A stretch of DNA of 64,000 nucleotides from Atopsyche davidsoni. Its lineage: Eukaryota; Arthropoda; Insecta; Trichoptera; Hydrobiosidae. The notes below the pieces were generated by a model that was not told where the DNA came from, ran no database searches, and saw only the letters and a list, made by a program, of their open reading frames with translations. Made by a program: the position numbers and the translations under genes. Location of the stretch: assembly GCA_022113835.1 (NCBI GenBank), contig JAILWY010000023.1, positions 9,300,001 through 9,364,000 of the forward strand, given 5' to 3'. This document shows positions 23,655 to 35,166 of the stretch, one piece after another; within the stretch, counting starts at the first letter, position 1; each line of letters begins with the position of its first letter.

Positions 23655-25204
23655 CTGAAAAAAATGTTCAATTTTACTGTCTGCGGTTTCGGGCGTTTTT
23701 AGTCTTAGTGAATTTTTTTGATCGTCAAAAGCTGTGAATTAAATGTTCAAAATTATAATATAGTGGGAGCATTAGGCTTTAGCGGTGATTGGTGTCATTT
23801 TTGATGGAATATGATTGAACGCCGCTGCTAAAAGCTTTTAAATAACAATATGATTTTTGATGAACTTTAAAATTACAGTTTTGTGTAGACAATGTTGCTA
23901 ACGAGAGTATTTTTAGTATAAATGTGTTTTGTATCAATTATCATGCATTGTTTTTGCTATTTAAACTTTTTGTAATATTATTGAACCCTATTTTAGATAT
24001 TCTGGAGAAAAAAACAATTTTTTAAAATTAAATTGTTTTCAAGTAAATTATTAAAATTGCAGCCTAAATACAAGATATTTTCTCAAATACAATATGAAAT
24101 TACCGAAACTACAAAGAAACGTGACTCAGTTTAATATTTATTACGTATTTGCGACAGTCTCAACATGAAGCATGCTAGATAATAAATTGTATTTAATAAC
24201 CTATGAATTGCTTTTCATCATGACATAATTTTCCCATAAATACATAATAATTGTATCAATTCCAGCAGAAAATTAGAAATAATTGATTTGCCAATCAAAA
24301 TTCCATTCATTATCCCCAGTTACTAGCTGTGAAGCAGACGTTTGTTATTTGATTTATAATTACACCGCAATGCCGTTCTAAAGCACATTACTTATGCTTC
24401 GCCCATACATCTGCTGGGTTCTATCATTCATTACATTCCATTATTATGTTAACAAAGACATTCATAAATTTTGGCCGCCGTAGGATCGTTTTCGCTAGCA
24501 GAATTAAGAAGAAAATACTCAGTTGCTACGTTTCGAAGAAAAGCAACCGTAAAAACTTATTTTCAATAAAATATTCCTGTTTTATATATATATAAAACTC
24601 TAATATATATTTTTAAAATAAGAGTAAATAGGTTTGCATCAATGACCTGACACTAATAAAAAAATTTCAATAATGTCAAGATTTATAAATCGGATTGTTG
24701 ATGTTATTGATGTGATTTAAGAAAATACAATATAAAGCTCACTTCACTACTTTTGAAGGTCTTTAAACGTTATTAATCCTATTTTAAATGCATATATCAG
24801 TTTACGGACGTAAGTATTTTTTAACTGTGAAAGTAAAAAGTAAGATACTTACGTTATCTACAATTAATGAAATTATTTGAATTACGGCAGTATCTGAAGA
24901 TGCTGATTAAATAATATAAATAAAATAAACTAAAGTTTTGTAAATAATTTAGATATTTTATAAAATTCCATTTGAACAAGTCCAATCCATCAAACCGAAT
25001 TCTTGATTAAATTGTAAATTATATATTGACTTGTAAATTATTAAATTGTATGCTTCAAATTTTAAATTCGCTGACATAATTGAATACAGAATAAGTAACC
25101 AATGTTCATTTATATTTTTGTACCAAACTAGATAGCTGTGAGAATTGAGCTATACAAGTACGTGAGAATTTTTACAAATATTATTATTTATGATAAAGAA
25201 AGAA

Positions 25205-25455
25205 AATAATCCAGAGAGGAGTATTCTGGTCGCCCCATAGGGGCTCGCGAACTCCTAATACATCACGTCCGATGCGTTCATATCTATTACGGTCGTCACA
25301 ACTCCTTCAGGGACGAGGACGCTAACGAACGATTTTCTTTTAAACCTATTATTCGCAGATCTCCCTCTAGGAGTAAGAGAGTGCTTTTGCTGGCTTCGCA
25401 GCACGTGCATACCTTTGTAGCTCTATCGAGAGAGAGCCTAATAGCCGTGACATCG
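25205..25455 (-). repeat. Possible dispersed repeat fragment, unclassified
   Basis: A 250-bp block near 45-50 percent GC in AT-rich intron, with abrupt borders. It contains the small palindrome GCCCCATAGGGGC (25234-25246). Its wording resembles retroelement-derived repeats of moths and butterflies, but I cannot verify a family from the window alone. No other copy was noticed in these 64 kb. Confidence 0.25.
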
Positions 25456-26614
25456 ATATCATTCTAAAATATGAACCGATTTTTTGTATCTCTTACGTTA
25501 AGAGGCAACATAATAACGAGGATTACAAGCCGCTTTTATATCCCATCTAATTTTGTATGTTTTCTCAAGATCCAATGAATATAAATTGTGTATTAGCCTC
25601 GTCATGATTAGGTACATTTTTATATCTTCCTCGAGACAAAGAGCTACGGATGATTGTTTTGTTCTTCTTGATTACTTGTAGTCGTGTTGTAAGTCGGCTG
25701 ACCTTTTATTTTAGTTCTCTGGGGAGTTTTGTATGAATATCATTGTCGAATTTTGTGCTTTGTTTTCGAAATGATATTTTTGGCTTTAACGTAATATCAT
25801 TTTCATATTAGTACGATATATTGATAAAGGTACTTTATATGGATATCACTGAATCTACTTTCTAAGATAATTCCTTCGAAACTCTAGTAATTTTCATATT
25901 TTAATGTAGAATATTTATAATTCTATTATGAGATAATAATCATAATGTACTTGTAAATTCCTCAGGGTGTTTTATTAACTTTGAAATGTTAAATATTGTT
26001 TATGAACTAAATATATAAATGGGTTTATTGTACAGCTAATTCATTTCCGTTGAATTTGTTATGAGAATAATACCTCCTAAAAAACATTTCACAATAAATT
26101 AGAAATATAGTTAATATATATTTTTACGAGTAGCGTTCTACGTTAAACAGTGAAAGTTTCCTAGCGAGTTAATTCGGAATGGGGCTTGGAGCCATAGCCG
26201 TGATCATATCTCTGTGACAGATTGTAGATAGTAGGCTTAATGGTTTTTTTTTCCTATCGGTATTACTGTTGAATGTTGCAACTGGATTTAGATTTATACA
26301 AAAGAAAGTTAGCGAGATCGTTAACTTATCACTTAGGGATTCATTGTAGACTTTTATGGTGTCTGCAGTCTGATTTAATTTCAACATTAAATTTATGTCA
26401 TTCATTAGATTGTCTGGCAGAGATATGATATATAAGAGCTTTGCCGATATTTACAAATTGATAAAATTATGATAAATGGATTGAAAACCTATCCACCAAA
26501 TCAGGCTTGCTTCACGAGTTTTATCAAACAAATAGGTTTTTGAAATAAATCTAGTAATGGAATGTTAAATGATTTGATTCAATGTTGAAAGACGTTTATC
26601 TTTTGAAAATGTAA

Positions 26615-26630
26615 ATATATGTATATGTAT

Positions 26631-26685
<55 letters not shown>

Positions 26686-26686
26686 C
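26615..26686. repeat. Compound AT/GTAT microsatellite
   Basis: About 70 bases of (TA)n with a few interruptions (GTATATGTAT at the start, AAA within). Low-complexity sequence only. Confidence 0.95.
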
Positions 26687-27885
26687 TAATTAAAATTGTT
26701 AGCAGAACCCAATCGGGAATAATATAAGCTTTTGTTGAAAACAGATATATTACACTTCATTGTAAAACCTCTTGGAAATATATTTTTCAAGTTGTTACTA
26801 GATGAAATTTAATTCACGACCTTTTACATGATTTCATTATGATAGGAATGGAGTTCTCGATTCCAGGGTATTTTCCTTTGAATTCAGGTCAAATTGAATT
26901 AATTAGTGTTTTTGTTGTTGTGAAAACATTCAAATATTTTTTTAATTTTATGTATATTTTTTAAACTTTTTATTGCTATCAATAAACATTCAAATCTGTT
27001 AACGTATAAAAAAATTAACATAGCTCACAAAATGTTACCAAAGATTCGGTTAAACAATTCCATTTTTATTTCCTTAAAACTTTCTGTAAATACCCATCAT
27101 AGTTATCCATGCAAAAAATGGGCTCGTTTCTTTTGCTGTAATTCTCTGCGAGAGTTCAAACGGCAATATATCAAGACAAACGAAGTTCAAAGCAAAATTA
27201 CTTCTGAAATTGCCGCCGTTGAATGTTCCCAAACATTCAAATTTAAAAGCACATCGATCACCGGCGGAACAATAGCCTGTCGCCTGATTCATGGGCCATT
27301 TCTCAGATGCATTCTCGCAAGGAAACGGCCTCCGATACAGGCTGCGGTACTGCCGAGGCACGGTTGGGCGATCATAAAACGGCAGACATATCATTACATT
27401 CGGCAATACGCTCGGCACTCAGGCAAATTGCGTCCCCTTCTAGCGAAGCGTGTGTTTTACTCCCCGGGCCGCCCGGAGCCCGCCGGGAGCCGACCGGGCG
27501 ACTCCCACAATCAAACGGAGGGCGGCCTTTGGACCGCCATTTTAAATTATTAAGGACGGTCAGCGGGATGGAATTTAATCCGATTGCGAATGTTTTATTA
27601 ATTCCTAACTGAGATAAAAAAAGGCTGAATTAATTTCAAAGCGCGTTTTTTCAATTATTATCAAGTGATTAAACAAAACGTTATATTTTTAAATACACCG
27701 TATTCACGTTTCTTTTTATTTCATATTTGATCTCAAAATACATATCGCCGCTCGCCGCTTGCCACAAAGCAAATTAAAACGGAGGATGATATTGTATGAA
27801 CAAATATCATTGTTAAAATGGCTTACACGTGTTTCAGATTATTCAAAGGTTTTTGTTAATAATGTAGGCAAGTTGTGGTACTTAC

Positions 27886-27978
27886 GCCTCCGTAGCCGTA
27901 GGACGACGAGTCTCCTTTCTCTCCCTTGAGGCCTTGCGGCCCGCCGACGCCCGGGGGCCCTGGGCTGCCCGGCCGTCC
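27886..27978 (-). CDS. Mp: Mp exon 13: collagen block ending in a Tyr/Ser/Gly segment
   Basis: Thirty-one codons in phase 0, acceptor ATTGCAG, donor GTAAGTAC. GRPGSPGPPGVGGPQGLKG continues the helix; the exon ends with EKGDSSSYGYGG, the start of an interruption that exon 14 completes with [13 protein letters not shown]. The surrounding introns, 3.5 and 4.2 kb, hold no recognised exons. Confidence 0.91.
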
Positions 27979-30900
27979 CTGCAATCAGAATCATCATCAT
28001 TTAAATTTGTAAAGCTTTCATTGAAAAATACACTGAAAAAAAAACTCCATTGAATTATTCTTAATATAAAGCGAATTAATTTATTTGCAACAATTTCTCT
28101 TGAAGCGTCAATTTTTTTAGTATCGACCAATAGTGTAAATAATATTTTTTTTGATGTATTATAATATTAATGAATGGGAATATTATTATTTTAATATTAC
28201 ATGACCTTTAAAAATACTTGGAATGTGTAATGTAGTACTTTAAGGTTTTTTTTGCCTATGTGAATTTTTTTTTTAAATTTAACACAATATAATTATTTTA
28301 TCAAAACTGAACGTAAAAATAAATGGTTCAACTTTATTAGAGTTTGTTAATTTGTGATTAAAACAATGTCAAATCAATATAATTTTTCTTTAAATGAGAA
28401 GTATGATTGATTGAAATAATGTATTTCAAATTTTTTAAGTTCTGTTGCTTTTGTTTTATTTAAAGGCCTTTATTTTAATTTAGTTTATTTATTTTAAAGG
28501 CACAGTAAAAGTAAAAGGTTAGTATAAGTTGTCACATCTGTCAGAATGGTTATATGTTTTGGGAAGTTTGAAACCTAATTGCACCAAGCTAGAGTTGGTC
28601 CAAATGAGAAGAGTTAGTTCAATGGACTGCAATATCAGACTTATCAAGCAAACTATCGGAGAACAGTATTGAAGTTCCAGACATGTAATCAAGACGTTGT
28701 TCTTCAAATACAATAGTAACAGACTGTTATGCCGTTGTTATTCTCCTCTACAAAATATAAAACATAGCTCAAGAGAAAAAGTTATTTGATATCACGAATT
28801 ATATGTACAGCAAACTTAATGAGAGCATTTGACTTCTTTGTTTTAGATTAAGATTAAATTTGTTGTAAAAAATAAGAGTCAGGCTGCTACTGTTTTCAAT
28901 AAAGAAAAGTATCGTTTCCCTAATAGGCGCACACTGCTCGGAATCGTGACATTCGTATCGCTTAATAATACTACGTTCTCCCCACATCAGAAACCAACAA
29001 AGCCAGGAGTCGAGCAAAACAATTTAGTTTTTTGGTTCCGAATAAGAACGAGAAACACAACATTTGTTTTGTTTCTCAGAAACCTCTGAGGAATCATAAA
29101 TCATAAGGTAATGACACACCATCGTCAAAGTTTGTTTTTGTAAAAGCACGTCTATCTAAATACCTGTTATAAAATACAACGTTAAAGTAAATAAGTATGC
29201 ATAAGCTCATTGAAACGACGAATGATTATTTTATTTATTATTTCCAAAAAATTACTTATTTTTAACGTTGTCGAAGCTAATATTGATATTAGGAATATAA
29301 ACATCATCCTTTATAAAAGTAAAAGCTAAAGGAAAAAATCATAGGCAGAGACATAAATTAACAAGCAAAAGACATGAATACCTTTTTACAAAAAAATACG
29401 TTAGTCGTGTCGTTCTTTTTGTAGGATTATATAAAATGTTAAAAAGAATGATTTTGCTCTTAGAGTTAAAATTACCACGAATTTTGTATTGAAGAAAAAA
29501 ACGAACATTTGAATCCCATCCATGTAAAAAATTAATTAATTTAATATCATCTGCTTACGTAATAATATTTAAAACTACCGTCGCGATGGAAACTTTTATT
29601 ATTTTGGGACCATGACTTATGCTGAATTCGCTATTTATTTTGAAGCTTAGATGAACATTAAGATATGCAAATCCGCAGTTGCGATTCCGCGACGTGGGCT
29701 TGATCCTAATAACTTTGTGGATATCTTTTCCTGGGCGTTCCACACAACACCAGACTTGCCATAAATCTTAATAAGTAATACCTCTTTTGCGAGTTTGAAT
29801 TAATAATAATTATCATTCTCTTACCTTCAATGTGTTCTTCTCGGATAGAAAGCGTAAATACAAACGGGGATTAGTAAGGCAGTATTGAAGTTTTATTACA
29901 TATTCAAAACGAGATGAAGCGCTCCTTGAGCTTCCGCCGGGGGTGGAATTAAGTTTGAATTACATGCTTTTACAAGACTTCAAATGGAATCGAATACTCA
30001 GGGAGAAATTAAATTAAAAAAAAACGAGTCGGAGAAAATAAGTTCCCTGGGGCTGGTTTACTTTTTATAAAAACATTACGTATAAAAAATGTAAGTAGTT
30101 GTGATTGCGAAAGGCCAACGCAACGATAAATATTTTTTCAACTTTTTTTACAAAATTATGTTGATCTTCAAAACATACACTCGTAGACTTACTGTAAATA
30201 AAATATCATCTATTAGCGGGGAGCGTGTGGGTGGTAACTACTAAGACAGACTTGCCCAGAAGACTCGGGAGATTATTTTATTTTTCTCGTCGCCCCCTCG
30301 ATTGGCTTACGTTTTATTATGAAATTTTTTTGACAAATAACGGAATGAATTTAACGGTTTATTTGTCAAATTATTTTTATATAACGGTTAAAAATAAAAA
30401 AAGCGAATATTTATATTATTTCAATAAAATTACAATTTAATTCAATAATTGTCAATAAATGAGCCAATAGTAAAAATATTTATATTTATGGGTCTTTTAA
30501 ACATTTTTATTGCAAAAGATAAATGAAAAAAACGATTTAAGGCATTTGAAAGTAGGATTTTAAAAGAAATGAGTGAGTTATTATTCTAAAATCTGGGTTT
30601 TGACTTTCGTATTTTCTCCTATTTTTATTTGAAAATAATCAATTTTCGTTGTAATTTTTTTTAATGATATTGTTATTTTAAACTATATATTAGTAATTTC
30701 TTGTAAAAAAAAAAAACACCTAGAACATATCAGGTTCTCATGTGGTATACTATGGTTATTATATTGTAAAAAATAAGACAGCTAAAATATTAAAATTGAT
30801 TTGATGAAAAAAACGTTTTAGCTTTAAAGGTGTGTTTATCTTAAAAGCTAAAAAATTTCTTATAAACTAAATCAAATGAAAATAATAAAAAGCTTTTTAC

Positions 30901-31507
30901 CTTTATTCGGGTTGAAGAAATAATACCACAAAAGAATGTTTTTACCATTGAATACAAACAAAAAATCAAACCCGCAAAAAGTTATGTGGTTTAAGCCATT
31001 TAAAATATTTTCTTAGCCTATTTCAACAATCCTATTTCCCGAGACATCTCTCTAACGTCGGTTCTTCAATAAGAACTTTGTAATGAATTTAAAAGAAGAA
31101 AGAAGGTTCTTTTTTATTAGGGGCAAACGACCCATGTCAGGCGCTTGAAGAAAGCAGCCTGTTTTCAAATAGTTTCCAACTGTTTTGTTTTACTTGTCCA
31201 GAGTATCGAAAATAGAGCATTATTTGTTTTACAGTTGACAAAAGTAAGCAAAACAAAATTTAAAGTAACGAGAGGTATCAGTTTGATTAGTGTTTGAGAT
31301 AAGTTGAATTGAATAAAGAAAAGACAGAGAGGATTTTAAAAGGACAGGATGAACTGTTATGCGCGGCTGGAGAGCTGCTTAAGAAGATTGCGGGAGGTAA
31401 CGAAAGTTAATGCGAGCAGAAAGCGGGGATAATGTGAACCGCTTTTTGTTATTTCTTATTTATAAGATTATGGGGATGTTGGTTGGTTCGTTGGGTCGGC
31501 TGCTTAC
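27979..31507. other. Intron between exons 12 and 13
   Basis: AT-rich, 3.5 kb. A candidate 15-nt microexon at 29824-29838 has the right phase but a weak GAG acceptor and would break a perfect Gly-X-Y junction, so it is not annotated. No transposon recognised. Confidence 0.6.
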
Positions 31508-31624
31508 CATCCATCCCGGCAGGCCGACCTCTCCGACGCCCCCCGGCTTACCGGGGGTCCCCTGAGCGCCCGTCGGGCCCGCCTTGCCTCGGCGCCCCCG
31601 CTGGCCCATCTCCCCCTTGTCGCC
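31508..31624 (-). CDS. Mp: Mp exon 12: basic collagen block
   Basis: Thirty-nine codons, phase 0 at both ends, acceptor TTGCAG, donor GTAAGCAG. It is thirteen uninterrupted Gly-X-Y triplets, from GDKGEMGQRGRRGKAG to VGEVGLPGWM. The GQRGRRGK cluster is strongly basic and could bind heparin-like chains (inference). It joins exon 13 in register (GWM-GRP). Confidence 0.92.
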
Positions 31625-34343
31625 CTGCAAGAAAGAATACAGAGTGACTAATTAAAGACAAGACATTTTATGAAAAAGATATACAGAATAGCAATTTAAA
31701 TAATTTAAAACTAATAAAGCCACTTGGACTAAATGTTTCCGTTTTTTCCTCCCTTTGTTTACTCAATAATTGAGCATGCATTGATTAAACATTGTGGTTA
31801 TCACTTAATATCAATTTATATTAATAGATATATGTTTGAAAATTGTAAATGTACAGCAAAATATCATTTAGAAATACCGAAATACATGCATGCATATTTC
31901 TGTTGAATGTTATAGTAATTTTAGTTTAACAGGTTTATATATCAAGTGAGATCATATTGTTTTGTAAGAAACCCCACGGAAGTAATCATCCCTTCTGCAA
32001 TTTTCTTACACCTAGAATTTTATGACTATAACCGACCGCATTTCCAGTTGCGAGTCAAGATATCGTTTGAAAAGTTTTACAGCTAAAATAGCAGTGTACG
32101 GCTCGCACATTGGAGGACCGACGATGAATTCGGAAAGTTACTCAGTGATATCCTTGGAATGTCAAACAACCAAGAGAACGTTCCAAGCCTCGATCGATAG
32201 GCCAGGTAGTTGGCACTTATAACGCAAGGGTCGTTTTACATATGGACGTAAACATACCAGGCGTGCGTCGAAACAGATATCGAATTTTATACACTTTAGT
32301 GGCAGACGATATTTTTTTAAGGTTCTAATCAAACTCAATGATTACAGACAGCGTATGCGTTAGTTATTTGTTTTATGCTTGTTAGAGTTTTTTGTTCATA
32401 CTTAATGTAAATTTAACCAGCCGTATGCACACAAGCACAAGCATAATATTCTCCGCTAGATAATTTATTAAATAAGCAGACTTCAGAAAAGATGTGCCCA
32501 TGTTTTAAAATAAAAGGAACTCACCATGTGGATTTTGCTTGCGTTAAAACTTCAAAAGAGTCTAAGTATATATAATCTAATTATATATATATTTTTTTGT
32601 TCTTTTCATTTTAAATATTTAAGACAAATCTAGATGGTATAAACTGATTTGGGTTATTGCCGCTTTCAGTTCATTAGAAATACGGTACCGTGGCTATTCC
32701 CGTCAAATGCCGCTTGTATTTGACAACTTTAAATGTGGCCCGTTTTAGCCTAGAGCTTGTTGTACACTTTTATTCCGACAATACTCTGGTACGATACATG
32801 GTGTAAATAAATTATACGTTAGTTCAGAGTTAATAATAGAGCAGCCTTCTCTTATTGACAATTTTACCTGGAATATCATTTCGTGCGCATTGTATTACTC
32901 TAAATTTTCCTTACCTGTCATATAGCATGTTGAAATAATGTTTGGTTCCATCTGTAGTTTTACCCTTCTTCGTTACAAATTATCACTTTTTCTATTCGTG
33001 TGTAAATGCAATAAGATAACGGGCCATTTCTCAAAAGCAGATGAAATAACAATCAAATAACGTTAAGGTTTAATATAAATCTTCGGAATGAACCATTAAC
33101 TCAATTACAAATTCGTTTAAAATTGTACGAAGGCACCATCTGGTCTCTATATTTTGAGTAGTCAGAGTTTTTACCGAGCTTGGGTCAATTCGAATGAAAA
33201 ATTACGATGCATTTAATGTTTTTTCAGCTTATTGTGAGCTCGGTAATAATTTGAAAACCATTTTGTGTCAATTAAAAAAAGTCCTGACTGTGCCGCGGAG
33301 GTTGTAATTAAGTGTGTAAAAATATTTATGCCCTTTTTTCAGGAAGGGAGGTTAATGATCAATTAAAAAAGAAAATAAAAAAATCAGACATTTTTGTTCA
33401 AATACATAAAAAAATATTATTAGCTTATTACAAATATTTAAGGTTTTCTCGGAACAGGTTTGAAGATCTAAAATTATTTTTAAGAAGTTTTTAATAAATA
33501 AGAGGTATTTGCTTTCAGCTTGATCAGTTAAATAAGTTATATTTTGGAGATTGGTATAAAGTAAAATATCTACCACATTGAAGAATGAAAGAGTATATCA
33601 ATAAAATAAAATATGATTTTAAAAAACCATGTTACTCTATTTCCCTGAGATGTTCACACAACGCACTTAAGTGAATCAATTTTTAATTTAAAAAAATGCT
33701 AAGTATGTATAGTATTAGCTCGTAAAACAGTTAAGTTATGCGTCGCATTGTTAATTTACTAAATATATTTATTGATATGTTCAAATATATAAAACAACAT
33801 TTCGATATATCATTTTTGGTATATTTTTTCTAGTTACCTAAAATGGCATGGTTTTGATAGACAAGGTACGCATTTATAAACGTTAAGCCCTTTTATTTGA
33901 CAACCAAATGGCAAATACTCGTAATAAATACTTATTTGACCTACTGAATTTCATCCCTAACTCAAACATAACCTGTGTATTGGATTGATTTAAAAAAAAA
34001 ACCCACGGAGTTTGAACGTCTATATCCTTATAACATCCTAATAAAATTTAATAAATATGGTTTTTTTAACCTTGAAGCAAAAATATTATCTCAAAATGAT
34101 TGGCGTGAAGAGATATCGTCGTTTATACTTGCCGCAGCCACGCCTGGCAATACTAAGGCTTATTCCTAGCGTAGAAACCTCAAGGGTTTCAGTGTAATCG
34201 CCAGGCTTGGTATAATACAGCAGCAACGTGTGATGCTCACTTCATGGTAAGGATAGGATTATCGCGGCCATCACTGCGCCAGCTCGGTAATCCTCAAAGC
34301 TTCAGCTGGCCGAGTTTATCTAGAGAGGCACTGCGGTGCGTAC
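31625..34343. other. Intron between exons 11 and 12
   Basis: AT-rich, 2.7 kb, with a slightly GC-richer stretch at 32020-32270. A donor-like site at 32522 has no exon of compatible length. Nothing else recognised. Confidence 0.6.
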
Positions 34344-34550
34344 CTTGATGGTGAGGATGTCTGATCCGGAAGATACGCTGACGGGGCCGGGTGGTCCTCG
34401 GTCTCCGCGGTCACCCTTGGGGCCCCCGGGGCCGGAGCGCCCCTCCACGCCCGGCAGCCCCGAAGGACCCAACTCTCCGCGCTCGCCCGGCTTGCCGTCC
34501 GAGCCAGGGAAGCCCTGCGCTCCTTCCGTACCTCGACTGCCTTTCTCGCC
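34344..34550 (-). CDS. Mp: Mp exon 11: long collagen block with third RGD, then interruption
   Basis: Sixty-nine codons in phase 0, acceptor TTAACAG, donor GTACGCAC. Regular Gly-X-Y runs from [10 protein letters not shown] to [15 protein letters not shown]; the interruption [12 protein letters not shown] follows. A Ser-Gly next to Asp in the interruption resembles the other possible chain-attachment sites of this protein. It contains the third RGD of the visible chain. Confidence 0.92.
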
Positions 34551-35095
34551 CTGTTAATTTCACATACAAAATGATTGTTTATCATATTTATAAAAAAAAT
34601 CACAGTATCTTTTAAAACAAACAATCTAGTTTTATTTTGCAAAACTTTCATTGAGTACCACAATGCATTGTAGTATTTTTTACCACCTACATGTTTTCGT
34701 ATTTAGGTTTTTGAATTTGTTGGTGAACAACTTTTATGGCGTGACGTCCATGGTATCAAATGAAAAAAAACTTTAAAAAAGGATTAAAACAATATTATAA
34801 ATACTGAATAAGTGATTTTATATGGTAAATAAAAACATATTATATACATAATCATTCAGTTCGAAGTGATGTTATTAGTTTTTAAAATTCGATCGAGTAG
34901 TGCATTTTTTGCGAGTACTTCGTAAAAAAAGTATTAGGAAAGCATAAGAGGTGAGCAAAGAGGCGTAAGTTTTTATAACCGCGATTCATTAAAATTCAAG
35001 GCGCGCGAATGGAGGCACACCTTTTGATACTATTCCATTTGATCGTTGGGGCCCTGGGCCCTGAATGTTCAGACGCTTCATTAAAAATAACGAAC
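34551..35095. other. Intron between exons 10 and 11
   Basis: A 545-bp intron, the first part AT-rich, the part next to exon 10 somewhat GC-richer (read-through of exon 10 without collagen pattern). No element recognised. Confidence 0.6.
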
Positions 35096-35166
35096 CTTGG
35101 CCCCCGTGCTGCCCTTGTCTCCCTTGGGTCCTTCCACCCCCGCTTCGCCCCGTCCGCTGTAGCCTC
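35096..35166 (-). CDS. Mp: Mp exon 10: short collagen exon with unusual donor
   Basis: A 71-nt exon, phase 1 to phase 0, acceptor TTTTCAG. It encodes GGYSGRGEAGVEG then PKGDKGSTGAK. The donor is GTTCGT, weaker than the other donors in this gene, but only this border gives phase 0 and continues the Gly-X-Y register into exon 11 (GEKG). Read-through reaches the in-frame block visible to about 34989 and no Gly-X-Y pattern continues there, which supports the border. Confidence 0.82.

Larger units (their letters stand above)
23655..27885. other. Intron between exons 13 and 14
   Basis: A 4.2-kb intron. It contains a possible dispersed repeat at 25205-25455, an AT microsatellite at 26615-26686 and a GC-elevated island at 27190-27570. 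A consensus donor at about 24850 has no exon of compatible phase. Confidence 0.6.

Noticed and set aside
23349..23702. Long plus-strand open frames across exon 14, and similar ones across exons 6 and 11
   Set aside because: They are antisense or out-of-frame readings of GC-rich Gly-Pro-Pro codons; the minus-strand frame with splice sites explains the sequence.
24851..24891. Possible exon with perfect GTAAGTATC donor between exons 13 and 14
   Set aside because: The acceptor-to-donor length is 41 nt, incompatible with the phase-0 junction, and the peptide is hydrophobic, unlike the surroundings.
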